A stretch of 64,000 bases of DNA, taken from assembly GCA_027694045.1 (NCBI GenBank), contig JAQEWB010000004.1, positions 248,001 through 312,000 of the forward strand. Reading direction: 5' to 3'. Shown here one piece after another: positions 26,499 through 36,205 of this stretch (position 1 is the stretch's first letter; each line of letters opens with the position of its first letter). Made by a program: the position numbers and the translations under genes. The stretch comes from Bacillaceae bacterium OF18-1A. GTDB taxonomy: Bacteria > Bacillota > Bacilli > Bacillales > Bacillaceae_G. The notes beneath the pieces were generated by a model that was not told where the DNA came from, ran no database searches, and saw only the letters and a list, made by a program, of their open reading frames with translations.

Positions 26499-27987
26499 TG
26501 TGTAACGGAATTTCAATATGAACCGTCGTTCCTTCGTTTTCTTTACTATCAATAAAAATATGCCCATTGTACATCTCTACAATTCGTTTACATATGACAA
26601 GCCCAAGACCTGTTCCAGTATCTTTATTAGTAAAGAACGGATGAAAGAGGTGTTTTTGAATATGTTTTGGAATCCCTTTTCCAGTATCTACAATTTGCAA
26701 TTGTGCATGTGTTTCATTATTTGTTACGATAATCGTTAGCGTATCACTAGAAGTCATGGCTTCAATTGCATTTTTTGTAATGTTTAAAACCACTTGTTTC
26801 ATATGGTCTTTCGAGCACCGGATATGAACAGGATGGTCTGGCAAATGTAAATGGAATACAATGTTATGTAGATTCGCCTCAGATTGAATAATTAATGCTA
26901 CCTCATTTAGAATAGTTCTTACATCATATGTTTGTTCGATGATAGCAGTTGGCTTTCCAAGAATAAGAAATTCACTTACAATTTCATTAATACGTTCTAT
27001 TTCTTGTTCGATGATGGAAAAATAGAACTGATCCTGTTCATCTTTATATTTCTCTTTTAATAGAGCGACGAGTCCTTTAATTCCGGTAAGGGGATTGCGG
27101 ATTTCATGGGCTGTACTAGCCGCAAAAGTTCCAACTAATTCAATTTTTTGAAGTTCATTTTGTTGTCTTTCCAGTTTTGTTTGACGTTTTAATAACATAT
27201 ATTGAGCAAGTAAAAATAAAATAGACATTAAAAATAAAGTAGCTACACACTCTATTGAAACGAATTGATATAAAGTTTTTTGATGAATAGGTAACGGAGA
27301 AACAGAGACCGTCCAATTTAATCTTTGAAGTGGGGTAGTGAGCATGTTGGAATGCCCATCTCTTGTTTCATTATTATCATCGGTTAGAAAAACCACATCA
27401 TTTTTATCAGTTACTTCAAAATGGTATTGTGGTTTAATAGCATTTAAAGAAGATGAAATATAGTCAAAGCGTAAACTTGCTAACAATAAGCCTGAGAGCT
27501 CCTTCTGTTTATTGAATATTGGAGAAGCAATCATAATAGCTTGATGTCCAAGAACGCGATCTGTAATGGCTGATGATACAGTTGTTTTCTTCGTTTGTAA
27601 TGCATCTTGAATATACTTGCGGTCTGAGACGTCAACTGATAGTGATCCACCTTCGGATGCAATTGTAATGATTCCTTCTGGTGTAGCGTAATATAGACCA
27701 GAAAAGCGTTCGTCATTTCCATCTGTATCATGTACAATTTGCTTAATTCCATTTATGTTACCAGTCTCGGTGCCTACGACTTTTGCGAGCATCTCTAAAG
27801 CGGAAATTGCTTCACCAAGGTGATGATCCAAATAGTCTCTATATAAAAAGAGAACCGTATGAGCAGATAAATTGTTTTCCTCTTTCATTTTATATGTATG
27901 ATACGAATAAAATGTAGCACCAATCCCTATTGTTGGTAGGATAACAAGCAATATATATAAAACTATGCTTTGGAATTTGACTTTCAA
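26491..27987 (-). CDS. Sensor histidine kinase with extracytoplasmic sensor (sporulation-kinase type)
   Basis: This 498-residue protein has membrane segments at about residues 7-25 and 245-270 bracketing a Cache-like sensor region. HisKA follows with the phospho-acceptor His in STAHEIRNPLTG, then the HATPase motifs NITKNAIEAM, DTGKGIP and GTGLGL. No response regulator is adjacent, as for orphan kinases that feed the sporulation phosphorelay. The start is TTG after GAAGGAG. Confidence 0.9.
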   Translation of the reverse strand: MKVKFQSIVLYILLVILPTIGIGATFYSYHTYKMKEENNLSAHTVLFLYRDYLDHHLGEAISALEMLAKVVGTETGNINGIKQIVHDTDGNDERFSGLYYATPEGIITIASEGGSLSVDVSDRKYIQDALQTKKTTVSSAITDRVLGHQAIMIASPIFNKQKELSGLLLASLRFDYISSSLNAIKPQYHFEVTDKNDVVFLTDDNNETRDGHSNMLTTPLQRLNWTVSVSPLPIHQKTLYQFVSIECVATLFLMSILFLLAQYMLLKRQTKLERQQNELQKIELVGTFAASTAHEIRNPLTGIKGLVALLKEKYKDEQDQFYFSIIEQEIERINEIVSEFLILGKPTAIIEQTYDVRTILNEVALIIQSEANLHNIVFHLHLPDHPVHIRCSKDHMKQVVLNITKNAIEAMTSSDTLTIIVTNNETHAQLQIVDTGKGIPKHIQKHLFHPFFTNKDTGTGLGLVICKRIVEMYNGHIFIDSKENEGTTVHIEIPLHIV

Positions 27988-28086
27988 ATGTGGTACTCCT
28001 TCTTTTTTATTATCATTATATATAAACTATGTTAAAATTGTCATGTTTTTATTCAAGAATCATTCGTAACATGTTAGGAGAGCAGC

Positions 28087-28104
28087 AATGAGTGAGTGCT
28101 CATT
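28087..28104. promoter_or_regulatory. Palindrome upstream of the MarR gene
   Basis: AATGAGTGAGTGCTCATT has 6-bp inverted arms 75 bp before the MarR start. It could be an autoregulatory operator. It is a short palindrome and may be chance. Confidence 0.3.
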
Positions 28105-28177
28105 CGGGAATCACATGAAGTATTACATTGTGTTTTCTTTTTACTGCTGAGAATATAAGTGAAGGGTTGAAAGCTGT

Positions 28178-28624
28178 ATGACATCAAATAATGAACGAGA
28201 AGATATTTCTCAATCTTTAAAAGTATTTATTGCATTATCTCGTGTACACCGTTCTATTATGGATACTACAAATAAATCTATACAAAGTAACGGACTAAAT
28301 CCAACTGAATTTGCTGTATTAGAGCTGTTATATCATAAAGGTGGACAACCACTTCAGCAAATCGGTGAGCGCATTTTAATAGCGAGTGGCAGTATTACAT
28401 ATGTAGTAGATAAGTTAGAGAAAAAGGGATTAGTAAAGAGGATTCCGTGTCCGAATGATAGACGTGTTATTTATGCACAATTAACGGAATCCGGAGAGAG
28501 TTTTATTGCTTCTATTTTTCCAGGGCATGAACAAGTTATACATCAGTCTTTTGAAATGCTAACGAAAGATGAAAAGGATGACTTACTTGACCTGTTAAAA
28601 AAGATTGGAAAGTATGAAAAATAA
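28178..28624 (+). CDS. MarR-family transcriptional regulator
   Basis: This 148-residue protein has a winged helix with NPTEFAVLELLYHKGGQPLQ, the recognition helix GSITYVVDKLEKKGLV and wing PNDRRVIYAQLT. It resembles YusO/MhqR-type regulators of stress or detoxification genes. No adjacent co-transcribed target is evident. AAGGGTTGAAAG precedes the ATG. Confidence 0.92.
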   Translation: MTSNNEREDISQSLKVFIALSRVHRSIMDTTNKSIQSNGLNPTEFAVLELLYHKGGQPLQQIGERILIASGSITYVVDKLEKKGLVKRIPCPNDRRVIYAQLTESGESFIASIFPGHEQVIHQSFEMLTKDEKDDLLDLLKKIGKYEK

Positions 28625-28635
28625 TAATATGTTCC

Positions 28636-28671
28636 AAAAAAGCTTTGGATAAAGAAATCCAAAGCTTTTTT
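28636..28671 (+). terminator. Terminator of the MarR gene
   Basis: AAAAAAGCTTTGGAT and ATCCAAAGCTTTTTT form a strong stem with a 6-base loop. Confidence 0.92.
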
Positions 28672-28785
28672 ATTTGTATACTATCAAGATAGAAAATGCC
28701 GAATTTTGTTGAAAGTTAAGAGGGAATTCGAGATGAGGTATGGAATTATAGTAAAGGTACATATAAAAGGAGAGGAGGCTCGTTC

Positions 28786-30480
28786 ATGTCATTTAAAGAC
28801 TATGAATATAAACGGCCAAATATTGAAGAAATAAAAGAGAAATTTACTGTTGCTTTAGAGAGGTTTAATAACGCAAAAACTGTAGAAGAACAAAAGCAAG
28901 TCATCAACTCAATTAATGAGATTCGTAATGATTTTGGTACAATGGGGAACCTTTGTTATATTCGTCATTCTGTTGATACGACAGATGTTTTTTATAAGGA
29001 AGAGCAGGATTTCTTTGATGAATTCTCTCCAGTTGTACAAGGATATGGTACAAAATATTATAAAGCACTCATTCATTCTCCATTCCGTGAAGAATTAGAA
29101 GCATATTATGGGAACCAACTGTTTGCTTTAGCGGAATGCGATTTGAAAACATATTCAGATGACGTCGTGACAGATTTACAATTAGAGAATAAATTATCTT
29201 CACAATATACACAGTTATTAGCATCTGCAAAAATTGATTTCGCAGGAGAAGAAAGAACGTTATCACAACTTATTCCATTTATGCAAGGAAAAGAAAGAAG
29301 TGAACGTAAAGCAGCAAGTGAAGCATACTACGGATTTTTAGCAGGAAATGAGGAAGAATTAGATCGTATTTATGATGAACTTGTTCAAGTAAGAACAAAA
29401 ATTGCAAAATCTTTAGGTTTCAAAAACTTTGTGGAACTTGGATATGCAAGAATGTATCGTACAGACTATAATGCGGAAATGGTGGCGAATTATCGTCAGC
29501 AAGTGCTAGATTATATCGTTCCCGTTACAACAGAATTAAGAAAGCGACAACAAGCACGTATCGGTGTAGAGAAGTTAGCGTATTACGACGAAAACTTTGA
29601 ATTCCCTACAGGTAACCCAACTCCAAAAGGAGATGCGGATTGGATTGTTGATCATGGGAAAACGATGTATAAAGAGTTATCGGCTGAAACAGATGAATTT
29701 TTCAATTTCATGTTAGACAATGATTTGCTAGACTTAGTTGCGAAAAAAGGAAAAGCCGGTGGTGGATATTGTACATATATAGAGAATTATAAAGCACCAT
29801 TTATTTTTTCAAATTTCAATGGAACATCGGGTGATATTGACGTATTAACACATGAAGCCGGTCATGCTTTCCAAGTATACGAAAGTCGTAAGTTTGAAAT
29901 TCCAGAATATAATTGGCCAACATATGAAGCGTGTGAGATTCATTCTATGAGTATGGAGTTCTTTACATGGCCATGGATGAAGCTATTCTTTGAAGAAGAT
30001 GCAGATAAATATTATTTCTCTCACTTAAGTTCGGCACTTCTGTTTTTACCTTACGGTGTATCTGTCGATGAATATCAACATTATGTATATGAAAATCCAG
30101 AAGCATCACCAGCAGAGCGTAAGACAGCATGGCGTAACATAGAGAAGAAGTATTTGCCGCATCGAGATTATGAAGATAACGATTATCTGGAACGCGGTGG
30201 ATTTTGGCAACGTCAAGGACATATTTATAGCTCACCGTTCTACTACATCGACTACACGTTAGCTCAAATTTGTGCACTGCAATTTTGGAAACGTGCAAGA
30301 GATAATAGACAAGAAGCATGGGAAGATTATGTGAATCTTTGCCAACAAGGTGGCAGTAAATCATTCTTGGAATTAGTAGAAGTTGCGAATTTAACATCAC
30401 CATTTGCTGATGGTTGTGTGAAAAGTGTTATTACAGAAATTGAAGCATGGTTACATGCGATTGACGACACAAAATTGTAA
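28786..30480 (+). CDS. M3 family oligoendopeptidase F
   Basis: This 564-residue zinc metallopeptidase has the HEAGHAF motif and downstream Glu (YEACEIHSMSMEFF) that complete the metal site. The length fits the PepF group. It degrades oligopeptides in the cytoplasm. It is monocistronic, with AAAAGGAGAGGAGG upstream. There is no signal peptide. Confidence 0.95.
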   Translation: MSFKDYEYKRPNIEEIKEKFTVALERFNNAKTVEEQKQVINSINEIRNDFGTMGNLCYIRHSVDTTDVFYKEEQDFFDEFSPVVQGYGTKYYKALIHSPFREELEAYYGNQLFALAECDLKTYSDDVVTDLQLENKLSSQYTQLLASAKIDFAGEERTLSQLIPFMQGKERSERKAASEAYYGFLAGNEEELDRIYDELVQVRTKIAKSLGFKNFVELGYARMYRTDYNAEMVANYRQQVLDYIVPVTTELRKRQQARIGVEKLAYYDENFEFPTGNPTPKGDADWIVDHGKTMYKELSAETDEFFNFMLDNDLLDLVAKKGKAGGGYCTYIENYKAPFIFSNFNGTSGDIDVLTHEAGHAFQVYESRKFEIPEYNWPTYEACEIHSMSMEFFTWPWMKLFFEEDADKYYFSHLSSALLFLPYGVSVDEYQHYVYENPEASPAERKTAWRNIEKKYLPHRDYEDNDYLERGGFWQRQGHIYSSPFYYIDYTLAQICALQFWKRARDNRQEAWEDYVNLCQQGGSKSFLELVEVANLTSPFADGCVKSVITEIEAWLHAIDDTKL

Positions 30481-30561
30481 AAAACATGCGCTTTTTTTCA
30501 CATGTTTAACATCGACATAATAGGAAAATAATGAGATAATAAAAGAAAATTCAGAATTATT

Positions 30562-30594
30562 AAAGGGGTGTTTCGAATAAGGAGCACCTCTTTT
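30562..30594 (+). terminator. Possible terminator after the peptidase gene
   Basis: AAAGGGGTG and CACCTCTTT pair (one G-U) with a 14-base loop and a short T tract. It lies 80 bp beyond the pepF-like stop and just before the DinB gene. Confidence 0.45.
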
Positions 30595-30620
30595 CACCAA
30601 CAAAAAAGGGGGAACGAAGT

Positions 30621-31154
30621 ATGCTTCAATCTAATATGGATGTGAGTTTAGAGAGTTTGGTAAATTCATTACATTCTACTCGAAGCACGCTATTATCAGA
30701 AATTGAAATGTTAAATGATACAGAAGTGAATGTAAAGCCACGCCGTGATAAATGGAGTATTATTCAAATTTTGCATCACTTGCATTTAGTTGAACAATCT
30801 GTTACATCTGCCCTTGTATATGCTTTACAAAAAAAAGAAAGACAAATGACTCCATTTAAAGATCTCCAACTTACGCTTGATCGCACATATAAACGAGAAG
30901 CTCCTCAGCAAATGCAACCAACAGAAACTTTAATGAAAAAACTACAAGGAATTCAATTATTAGAACATTCACGGCAAGAGCTACTACATGCGCTTCATAG
31001 TGTCATAGATGAAAAAGAACTATTTGAAAATGGACTAAAGCATCCTATTTTTAATGATTTGAATTTGTATCAATGGGTTCAATTTCTTGATTTGCATGAA
31101 CAAAGACATCTTACGCAGTTAAAAGAAGCGAAACATGCAATATTGCAACGATAA
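30621..31154 (+). CDS. DinB-like four-helix protein
   Basis: This 177-residue protein has the DinB_2 pattern: RDKWSIIQILHHLHLVEQSV and LYQWVQFLDLHEQRHLTQL. The three histidines expected to bind a metal are present. Family members include thiol-dependent S-transferases, but most are uncharacterised. AAAGGGGGAACG precedes the ATG. It is a single gene. Confidence 0.85.
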   Translation: MLQSNMDVSLESLVNSLHSTRSTLLSEIEMLNDTEVNVKPRRDKWSIIQILHHLHLVEQSVTSALVYALQKKERQMTPFKDLQLTLDRTYKREAPQQMQPTETLMKKLQGIQLLEHSRQELLHALHSVIDEKELFENGLKHPIFNDLNLYQWVQFLDLHEQRHLTQLKEAKHAILQR

Positions 31155-31157
31155 GAC

Positions 31158-31190
31158 GAGAGGGGTGGGGATATTCCCGCTTCTTTTTTT
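31158..31190 (+). terminator. Probable terminator after the DinB gene
   Basis: A G-rich/C-rich hairpin (GGGGATATTCCC core) is followed by TTCTTTTTTT. Confidence 0.55.
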
Positions 31191-31400
31191 ATGCATTCAC
31201 ATTCAAAAAAAATGGGTATATTGAGGGAAGTCGGGTTTGTGCGTCAATTACTTTCTACCCAACCTATTTTCTTCAGCTAGATATTGAGGTTTTTTGCAAA
31301 TAGCGAAACAAATAATTAGTAAAGATAGAAAAAACGGTGCATAGTTTTATGTCTTACTTTGGAATAATATTTCGTGAAAGAGTCAGAAGGAGTGAATAGT

Positions 31401-31517
31401 ATGGCCAAGAAGAAGCGAGAAGAAGAGCGTGCTTGGAAAGCGCGTAAAGAGAATCAAAAACCACATGGAAAAGTGAAGGCTTTTGCTGAATTAGTTGAAG
31501 GAACAGAAAAAACGTGA
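31401..31517 (+). CDS. Small basic protein (38 residues)
   Basis: The ORF begins MAKKKREEERAWKARKENQ and continues PHGKVKAFAELVEG. AGAAGGAGTGAATAGT precedes the ATG and a bidirectional terminator follows. The pattern resembles a conserved small Bacillus family (DUF6254-like by recall). The function is unknown. Confidence 0.65.
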   Translation: MAKKKREEERAWKARKENQKPHGKVKAFAELVEGTEKT

Positions 31518-31539
31518 TGATTATTTCATCACGTTTTTT
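31507..31539. terminator. Bidirectional terminator
   Basis: AAAAAACGTGATGA and TCATCACGTTTTTT form a perfect stem with T runs both ways. It contains the stop codons of both flanking convergent genes. Confidence 0.92.
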
Positions 31540-32791
31540 GTACGAGTGGAAAAGTTAACAAGAAGGTTGTACCGATTCCTTTTTCACTTATAATATCAAT
31601 TTTTCCATTCATAGCCTGTACAACACTGAATACGACCATCATTCCAAGACCAGTTCCTTTTTCTTTCGTTGAATAGAAAGGAGAACCGAGACGTTTCACT
31701 TGTTCTTGATCCATACCGACTCCTGTATCTTTTATATATAGCTGTATATGCTTATGCTCAGGAACCAATGTGAAATATAGATTGCCGCCTTCCGGCATAG
31801 CTTCTATACAGTTTTTTAAAATATTTAATAAGCATTGATTTAGTTTTTGCTTTTCTCCAGTGATAAAGAAAGAAGTACTTTGCTTTATGTAATGTGTACG
31901 CACATTTGTTAAATTGGCAAGCGGCGTAATTAAAGACAATGCATGTAGTAATTCTTCTTCGAGCTGTAGTGTTTGTTCTTTTTCAATACTCGGTTTGGCG
32001 AAGGTTAAATAGTCTGTAAGAACGTGATTTGCTTGTTCGATACCATTAATGGCTATGTCGATATATAATTTTCGTTCTTGCTCAGTACATGTGTCGGACT
32101 GCAAAAGTTGTAAAAATCCTTTCGTTGAAGTTAAAGGATTACGAATTTCATGTGAAATGGAAGCTGCCATTTCACCGATCAAATGAAACTTTTCAGCATT
32201 CATCAGTTCGTTTTGGAGACGAACTTGAGTTTGTAATATATGGAGCAAATATAAAATAAGGACTGTGCCAACTATTGTACATATTTCATACACGATAATA
32301 TGTGGTATGTAAGCCTCCGTATTTGTAACCTCTGCAAGGAAAAATGGTATCCAAATCGATCCAAATATAATACTGTAAAAGATAGCGAGTACTATTTTTA
32401 TACGATTAGAACTTCGGTTAAACAGTTTATATGTTAATAATAGAACAAAAAATAGGAGAACCGAAGCGATAAACGATGGGAAAACATCTACCCCTCCTAA
32501 TAAGAAGCGGTATATGTTTAATACAGCTAATATGGAAGCACCAGCAATAGGCCCCCCTGTTAATGTACCAACAATTAATACGATATGACGCATATCAAAT
32601 TGAAATCCATAATTTGTTTTCGCTCCGAAAGTGATACATAGTATAGCAGCTAAGCAACATAATACAATAAATATAGCTGAGTTTAGTTTAGGAGAGCGTT
32701 TCCCTTTCTGATTCCAAAACAAATGATATACAAGCATTGTAACAAGGATAGATAATATATTTAAAAAGAGGTAAATAATAAAGAGTTTCAG
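31529..32791 (-). CDS. KinB-like sporulation sensor kinase, probable CTG start
   Basis: This membrane kinase has a 5TM-5TMR_LYT-type sensor (about six hydrophobic segments to residue 190). HisKA follows with ISHEIRNPLTSTKG, then HATPase motifs NILKNCIEAM, DTGVGMD and GTGLGM. The first ATG (32737) would remove half of the first membrane helix and has no ribosome site. Reading 18 codons upstream gives a hydrophobic start LKLFIIYLFLN at a CTG (32789-32791) placed 7 bases after AGGAGG. CTG is therefore the likely start, giving 420 residues. KinB feeds the Spo0A phosphorelay. Confidence 0.85.
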   Translation of the reverse strand: MKLFIIYLFLNILSILVTMLVYHLFWNQKGKRSPKLNSAIFIVLCCLAAILCITFGAKTNYGFQFDMRHIVLIVGTLTGGPIAGASILAVLNIYRFLLGGVDVFPSFIASVLLFFVLLLTYKLFNRSSNRIKIVLAIFYSIIFGSIWIPFFLAEVTNTEAYIPHIIVYEICTIVGTVLILYLLHILQTQVRLQNELMNAEKFHLIGEMAASISHEIRNPLTSTKGFLQLLQSDTCTEQERKLYIDIAINGIEQANHVLTDYLTFAKPSIEKEQTLQLEEELLHALSLITPLANLTNVRTHYIKQSTSFFITGEKQKLNQCLLNILKNCIEAMPEGGNLYFTLVPEHKHIQLYIKDTGVGMDQEQVKRLGSPFYSTKEKGTGLGMMVVFSVVQAMNGKIDIISEKGIGTTFLLTFPLVQKT

Positions 32792-32945
32792 TAGGATGCC
32801 TCCTCCCTTCGCATATTAATTTAATCATACTATAAAATGAAAGAAATGAAATATTAAATAGCGGAAAACTCAGAAATTTTTATGGTAGTATACAATATGT
32901 TACAATAGGCTTTGTCAATGAAAGAAGAAATTCCGTGCCATGCAT

Positions 32946-33020
32946 GGGAGAGGTTCGCGAACTCCCTCTATAAAAAACTATAGAAACAACAATATCCTTA
33001 GGTATTGTTTTGTTTTTTTA
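32946..33020 (+). promoter_or_regulatory. preQ1-I riboswitch with terminator
   Basis: AGAGG (32949-32953) and CCTCT (32965-32969) form P1. The A-rich tail ATAAAAAACTA follows (32970-32980), giving the compact preQ1-I pseudoknot. An AACAATATCC / GGTATTGTT hairpin with a T-rich run (to about 33020) is the expression platform. preQ1 should reduce expression of the downstream queCDEF operon. Confidence 0.95.
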
Positions 33021-33080
33021 TTGTGACAGTTCAAGAACGTTCTTTCTTCTTATTCGTAGTAGAGAAGGAGAATGAGTGAA

Positions 33081-33743
33081 ATGAAAAAAGAAAAAGCAGT
33101 TGTTGTTTTTAGTGGAGGACAAGATAGTACGACATGTTTATTTTGGGCAATAGAGCAGTTTGCAGAAGTAGAGGCTGTAACGTTTAATTACAATCAACGT
33201 CATAAGCTAGAAATTGATTGTGCAGCGGAAATTGCGAAAGAGCTAGGAATTAAACATACCGTACTAGATATGAGTCTATTAAATCAACTTGCTCCAAATG
33301 CGTTAACGAGAACGGATATGGAGATTACACATGAAGAAGGTGAATTACCATCGACGTTTGTAGATGGACGAAATTTACTATTCTTATCATTTGCTGCTGT
33401 ATTAGCAAAACAAGTTGGAGCACGTCATATTGTAACAGGTGTATGTGAAACTGATTTTAGTGGTTATCCAGATTGCCGAGACGTGTTTGTGAAATCGTTA
33501 AACGTTACTTTAAATTTATCCATGGATTATCCGTTTGTGATTCATACACCACTTATGTGGATTGATAAAGCAGAAACATGGAAATTATCAGATGAACTTG
33601 GAGCATTCGAGTTTGTTCGAGAAAAAACATTAACATGTTATAACGGAATCATTGGTGATGGTTGCGGTGAATGTCCAGCCTGTCAACTTCGTAAAGCAGG
33701 ATTAGATACGTACCTACAAGAACGCGAAGGAGCGAGTAACTAA
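33081..33743 (+). CDS. queC: 7-cyano-7-deazaguanine synthase
   Basis: This 220-residue ATP-dependent enzyme makes preQ0 from 7-carboxy-7-deazaguanine and ammonia. The PP-loop motif SGGQDSTTC is at the N-terminus and the zinc site [13 protein letters not shown] at the C-terminus. The ATG at 33081 is chosen because AAGGAG is too close to the ATG at 33072. It is first in queCDEF, and its stop overlaps the queD start. Confidence 0.97.
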
Positions 33744-34234
33744 TGGATAATTTCTTTGGATTTCGCATTGTAGAAAATTTGCAAAAAATGGACGAGGATA
33801 TTCAGCGTAAACAGCTTAAATATCATAATAAAAGAGTAATGGTCAGCAAGGAATTTACATTTGATGCAGCACATCATTTACACTGTTATGAAGGGAAATG
33901 TAAAAACTTACATGGCCACACATATAAAGTTGTATTTGGAATTAGTGGATATGTAAATGAAATAGGCCTTGCAATTGACTTTGGAGATATAAAAGAAATT
34001 TGGAAAAATGAAATAGAAATTTATTTAGATCATCGTTATTTAAACGAAACGTTACCAGCAATGAATACGACTGCTGAAAACATGGTCGTTTGGATTTATG
34101 AAAAGATGGCAGAAGCATTAACGAAAGAGAATCGTGCAAATGAATATAAAGGAGCTCGTGTTGAATTCGTTCGTCTTTTTGAGACTCCAACTAGTTACGC
34201 GGAAGTAAGACGGGAGTGGATGCTCGATGAGTAA
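33743..34234 (+). CDS. queD: 6-carboxy-tetrahydropterin synthase
   Basis: This 163-residue protein converts dihydroneopterin triphosphate to 6-carboxytetrahydropterin. Zinc histidines are in FDAAHHL and NLHGHTY, with the catalytic Cys in GKCKNL. There is an N-terminal extension of about 30 residues before the core domain. Start and stop overlap the neighbouring que genes, implying translational coupling. Confidence 0.95.
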   Translation: MDNFFGFRIVENLQKMDEDIQRKQLKYHNKRVMVSKEFTFDAAHHLHCYEGKCKNLHGHTYKVVFGISGYVNEIGLAIDFGDIKEIWKNEIEIYLDHRYLNETLPAMNTTAENMVVWIYEKMAEALTKENRANEYKGARVEFVRLFETPTSYAEVRREWMLDE

Positions 34235-34943
34235 AATCCCCGTCTTAGAAATATTTGGCCCAACCATTCAAGGTGAAGGAATGGTTGTAGGACAAAAGAC
34301 AATGTTTATTCGTACAGCTGGCTGTGATTATAGCTGTGCTTGGTGTGATTCGGCTTTTACATGGGATGGATCAGCTAAAGATCAAATTAGACAGATGACA
34401 CCAGAGGACGTTTGGAATGAGCTTGTAGAAATTGGTGGAGAAAACTTCTCTCATGTTACAATTTCAGGTGGGAATCCGGTATTGCTGAAAAATATCGAGT
34501 TGCTCCTTTCTATATTAAAAGAAAATGGAATGCGAACGGCGATTGAAACGCAAGGGAGTAAATGGCAAGATTGGTTACTTCAAATTGATGAGATTACAAT
34601 TTCGCCAAAACCACCAAGTTCGACGATGAAAACAGATTTTCAGAAGTTAGATGCTGTTATTCAGAAACTAATAGGAAAAGACATTAGTTTAAAAGTAGTA
34701 GTATTTGATGATCATGATTTTGAATATGCAGTTAAAATGCATGAGCGTTATCCGAACGTGCCATTTTTCTTACAAGTAGGAAATGATGATACGAAAACAG
34801 TGGATGATGCAATGCTTATTAAAAGCTTATTAGAAAAATATGAGTGGCTCATTGAAAAGGCTGTACATTGTAAAGCGATGAATGATGCAAAAGTATTACC
34901 GCAGCTTCATGCGTTAGTATGGGGAAATAAACGAGGCGTATAA
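34227..34943 (+). CDS. queE: 7-carboxy-7-deazaguanine synthase (radical SAM)
   Basis: This 238-residue enzyme has the CX3CX2C cluster motif (AGCDYSCAWCDSAF) and the GGNPVL SAM-binding segment. It makes 7-carboxy-7-deazaguanine, the substrate of QueC. It overlaps queD by 8 bp. Confidence 0.96.
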   Translation: MSKIPVLEIFGPTIQGEGMVVGQKTMFIRTAGCDYSCAWCDSAFTWDGSAKDQIRQMTPEDVWNELVEIGGENFSHVTISGGNPVLLKNIELLLSILKENGMRTAIETQGSKWQDWLLQIDEITISPKPPSSTMKTDFQKLDAVIQKLIGKDISLKVVVFDDHDFEYAVKMHERYPNVPFFLQVGNDDTKTVDDAMLIKSLLEKYEWLIEKAVHCKAMNDAKVLPQLHALVWGNKRGV

Positions 34944-34961
34944 CGAGAAGGGATGTTTAAC

Positions 34962-35459
34962 ATGGCAGGAAGATTAGATGAGGATTTAAAAGAGGTAACA
35001 TTACTAGGAAATCAAAATACAAAATATTTATTTGAATATAGCCCGGACATTTTAGAGGTATTTGATAATAATCATCCAAACCGTGATTATTTTGTAAAAT
35101 TCAATTGCCCTGAATTTACAAGCTTATGTCCGAAAACAGGACAACCAGATTTTGCAACAATTTATATTAGCTACATTCCAGAGCAAAAAATGGTAGAGAG
35201 TAAATCTTTAAAGTTATATTTGTTTAGCTTCCGCAATCACGGTGATTTCCATGAAGATTGCATGAATGTAATTATGAATGATTTAATTAAATTAATGGAT
35301 CCACGTTACATTGAGGTATGGGGGAAATTCACACCACGTGGTGGTATTTCAATTGACCCATATTGCAACTATGGTCGTCCAGGAACGAAGTATGAACAAA
35401 TGGCAGACTATCGTATGATGAACCATGATCTATACCCAGAAACAATTGACAATCGTTAA
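34962..35459 (+). CDS. queF: NADPH-dependent 7-cyano-7-deazaguanine reductase
   Basis: This 165-residue unimodular QueF reduces preQ0 to preQ1. The catalytic Cys is in [11 protein letters not shown], and the substrate region [18 protein letters not shown] is present. The ATG at 34962 is chosen over 34953 because GAGAAGGGATG is spaced correctly. The product preQ1 is the ligand of the leader riboswitch, closing a feedback loop. Confidence 0.97.
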   Translation: MAGRLDEDLKEVTLLGNQNTKYLFEYSPDILEVFDNNHPNRDYFVKFNCPEFTSLCPKTGQPDFATIYISYIPEQKMVESKSLKLYLFSFRNHGDFHEDCMNVIMNDLIKLMDPRYIEVWGKFTPRGGISIDPYCNYGRPGTKYEQMADYRMMNHDLYPETIDNR

Positions 35460-35468
35460 TATATAAAT

Positions 35469-35510
35469 AGAAAGAAAGGATCTGTATATCATACAGATCC
35501 TTTCTTTCTA
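35469..35510. terminator. Bidirectional terminator after queF
   Basis: AGAAAGAAAGGATCTGT and ACAGATCCTTTCTTTCT form a 17-bp stem, between the convergent queF and DUF2187 genes. Confidence 0.9.
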
Positions 35511-35515
35511 TTATA

Positions 35516-35701
35516 TTATGCATTTTGATTAATAACAGTATAGTTTTTATGACTTACAACTGTAAGAGGTTCCATATCTAGTTCTCTAAAATTCTCCATA
35601 ATTGTTATATCAACAATAACAGAATTTTGATTTACTTTTTGAACACGGCCTTGCATTCCACCTTTAAATTCGATGATATCTCCAGTTTCTGCGATCTGCA
35701 T
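35516..35701 (-). CDS. YkvS-like DUF2187 family protein
   Basis: This 61-residue protein begins MQIAETGDIIEFKGGMQGRV. It contains a KOW-like pattern (NSVIVDITIMENF) typical of the DUF2187/YkvS family. The ATG at 35701 follows AAGGAGAGTTGCTT. The function is unknown. YkvS also sits near the que genes in B. subtilis. Confidence 0.8.
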   Translation of the reverse strand: MQIAETGDIIEFKGGMQGRVQKVNQNSVIVDITIMENFRELDMEPLTVVSHKNYTVINQNA

Positions 35702-35958
35702 AAGCAACTCTCCTTGTTACAGTTTTTCCAAAAAGAATAATTTGGGATTTTTTATTTTCCTTTATTTTGAACTATGTTTCCTGTTTTGTAAATGTTTTCA
35801 AAGTAAAAAGTCGAAAAATATTCACTTTTTGTAAGAAAATATGAGGAAACGCTTTGCTAATAGAAAAAAGAATAGTTAAAATGCGTGAATCTTTATATAG
35901 GGGTATAATGGGTATATACAATAACCTACTAAAAGTGGGAGAAATTAGAGGCGGTAAA

Positions 35959-36117
35959 ATGATGTTTGAATTTGTGGGGAGTGTTATAGCGTTAACTTTA
36001 TTTTTGTTTTCTTATATCAATTTAAAAAAGATTCGTCATCATGAGACGAGTACATATTTTGACGGGATGGATAGTATACATGCTTCGATTACGCATGAAA
36101 GCAGCGGGGACATGTAA
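35959..36117 (+). CDS. Small membrane protein
   Basis: This 52-residue ORF begins MMFEFVGSVIALTLFLFSYI, a single membrane helix. A polar tail rich in His, Ser and Asp follows. AGAGGCGG precedes the ATG and a TATAAT-like box lies about 50 bp upstream. The function is unknown. Confidence 0.6.
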   Translation: MMFEFVGSVIALTLFLFSYINLKKIRHHETSTYFDGMDSIHASITHESSGDM

Positions 36118-36205
36118 AGATGTATAACTTTCTTTACCTGCGTGGTATGATGTTTAGAAATAGTACATAATAGAGTTCATAAGTAAGGAATGGAGAGTGG
36201 AAAGA

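Noticed and set aside
28087..28104. Firm MarR operator call
   Set aside because: The arms are only 6 bp and no second copy was seen, so it is listed only as a low-confidence site.
33081..35459. 7-deazaguanine DNA-modification (dpd-type) defence locus
   Set aside because: Only queC, queD, queE and queF are present, behind a preQ1 riboswitch. There are no transglycosylase or restriction-like dpd genes, so this is tRNA queuosine supply.
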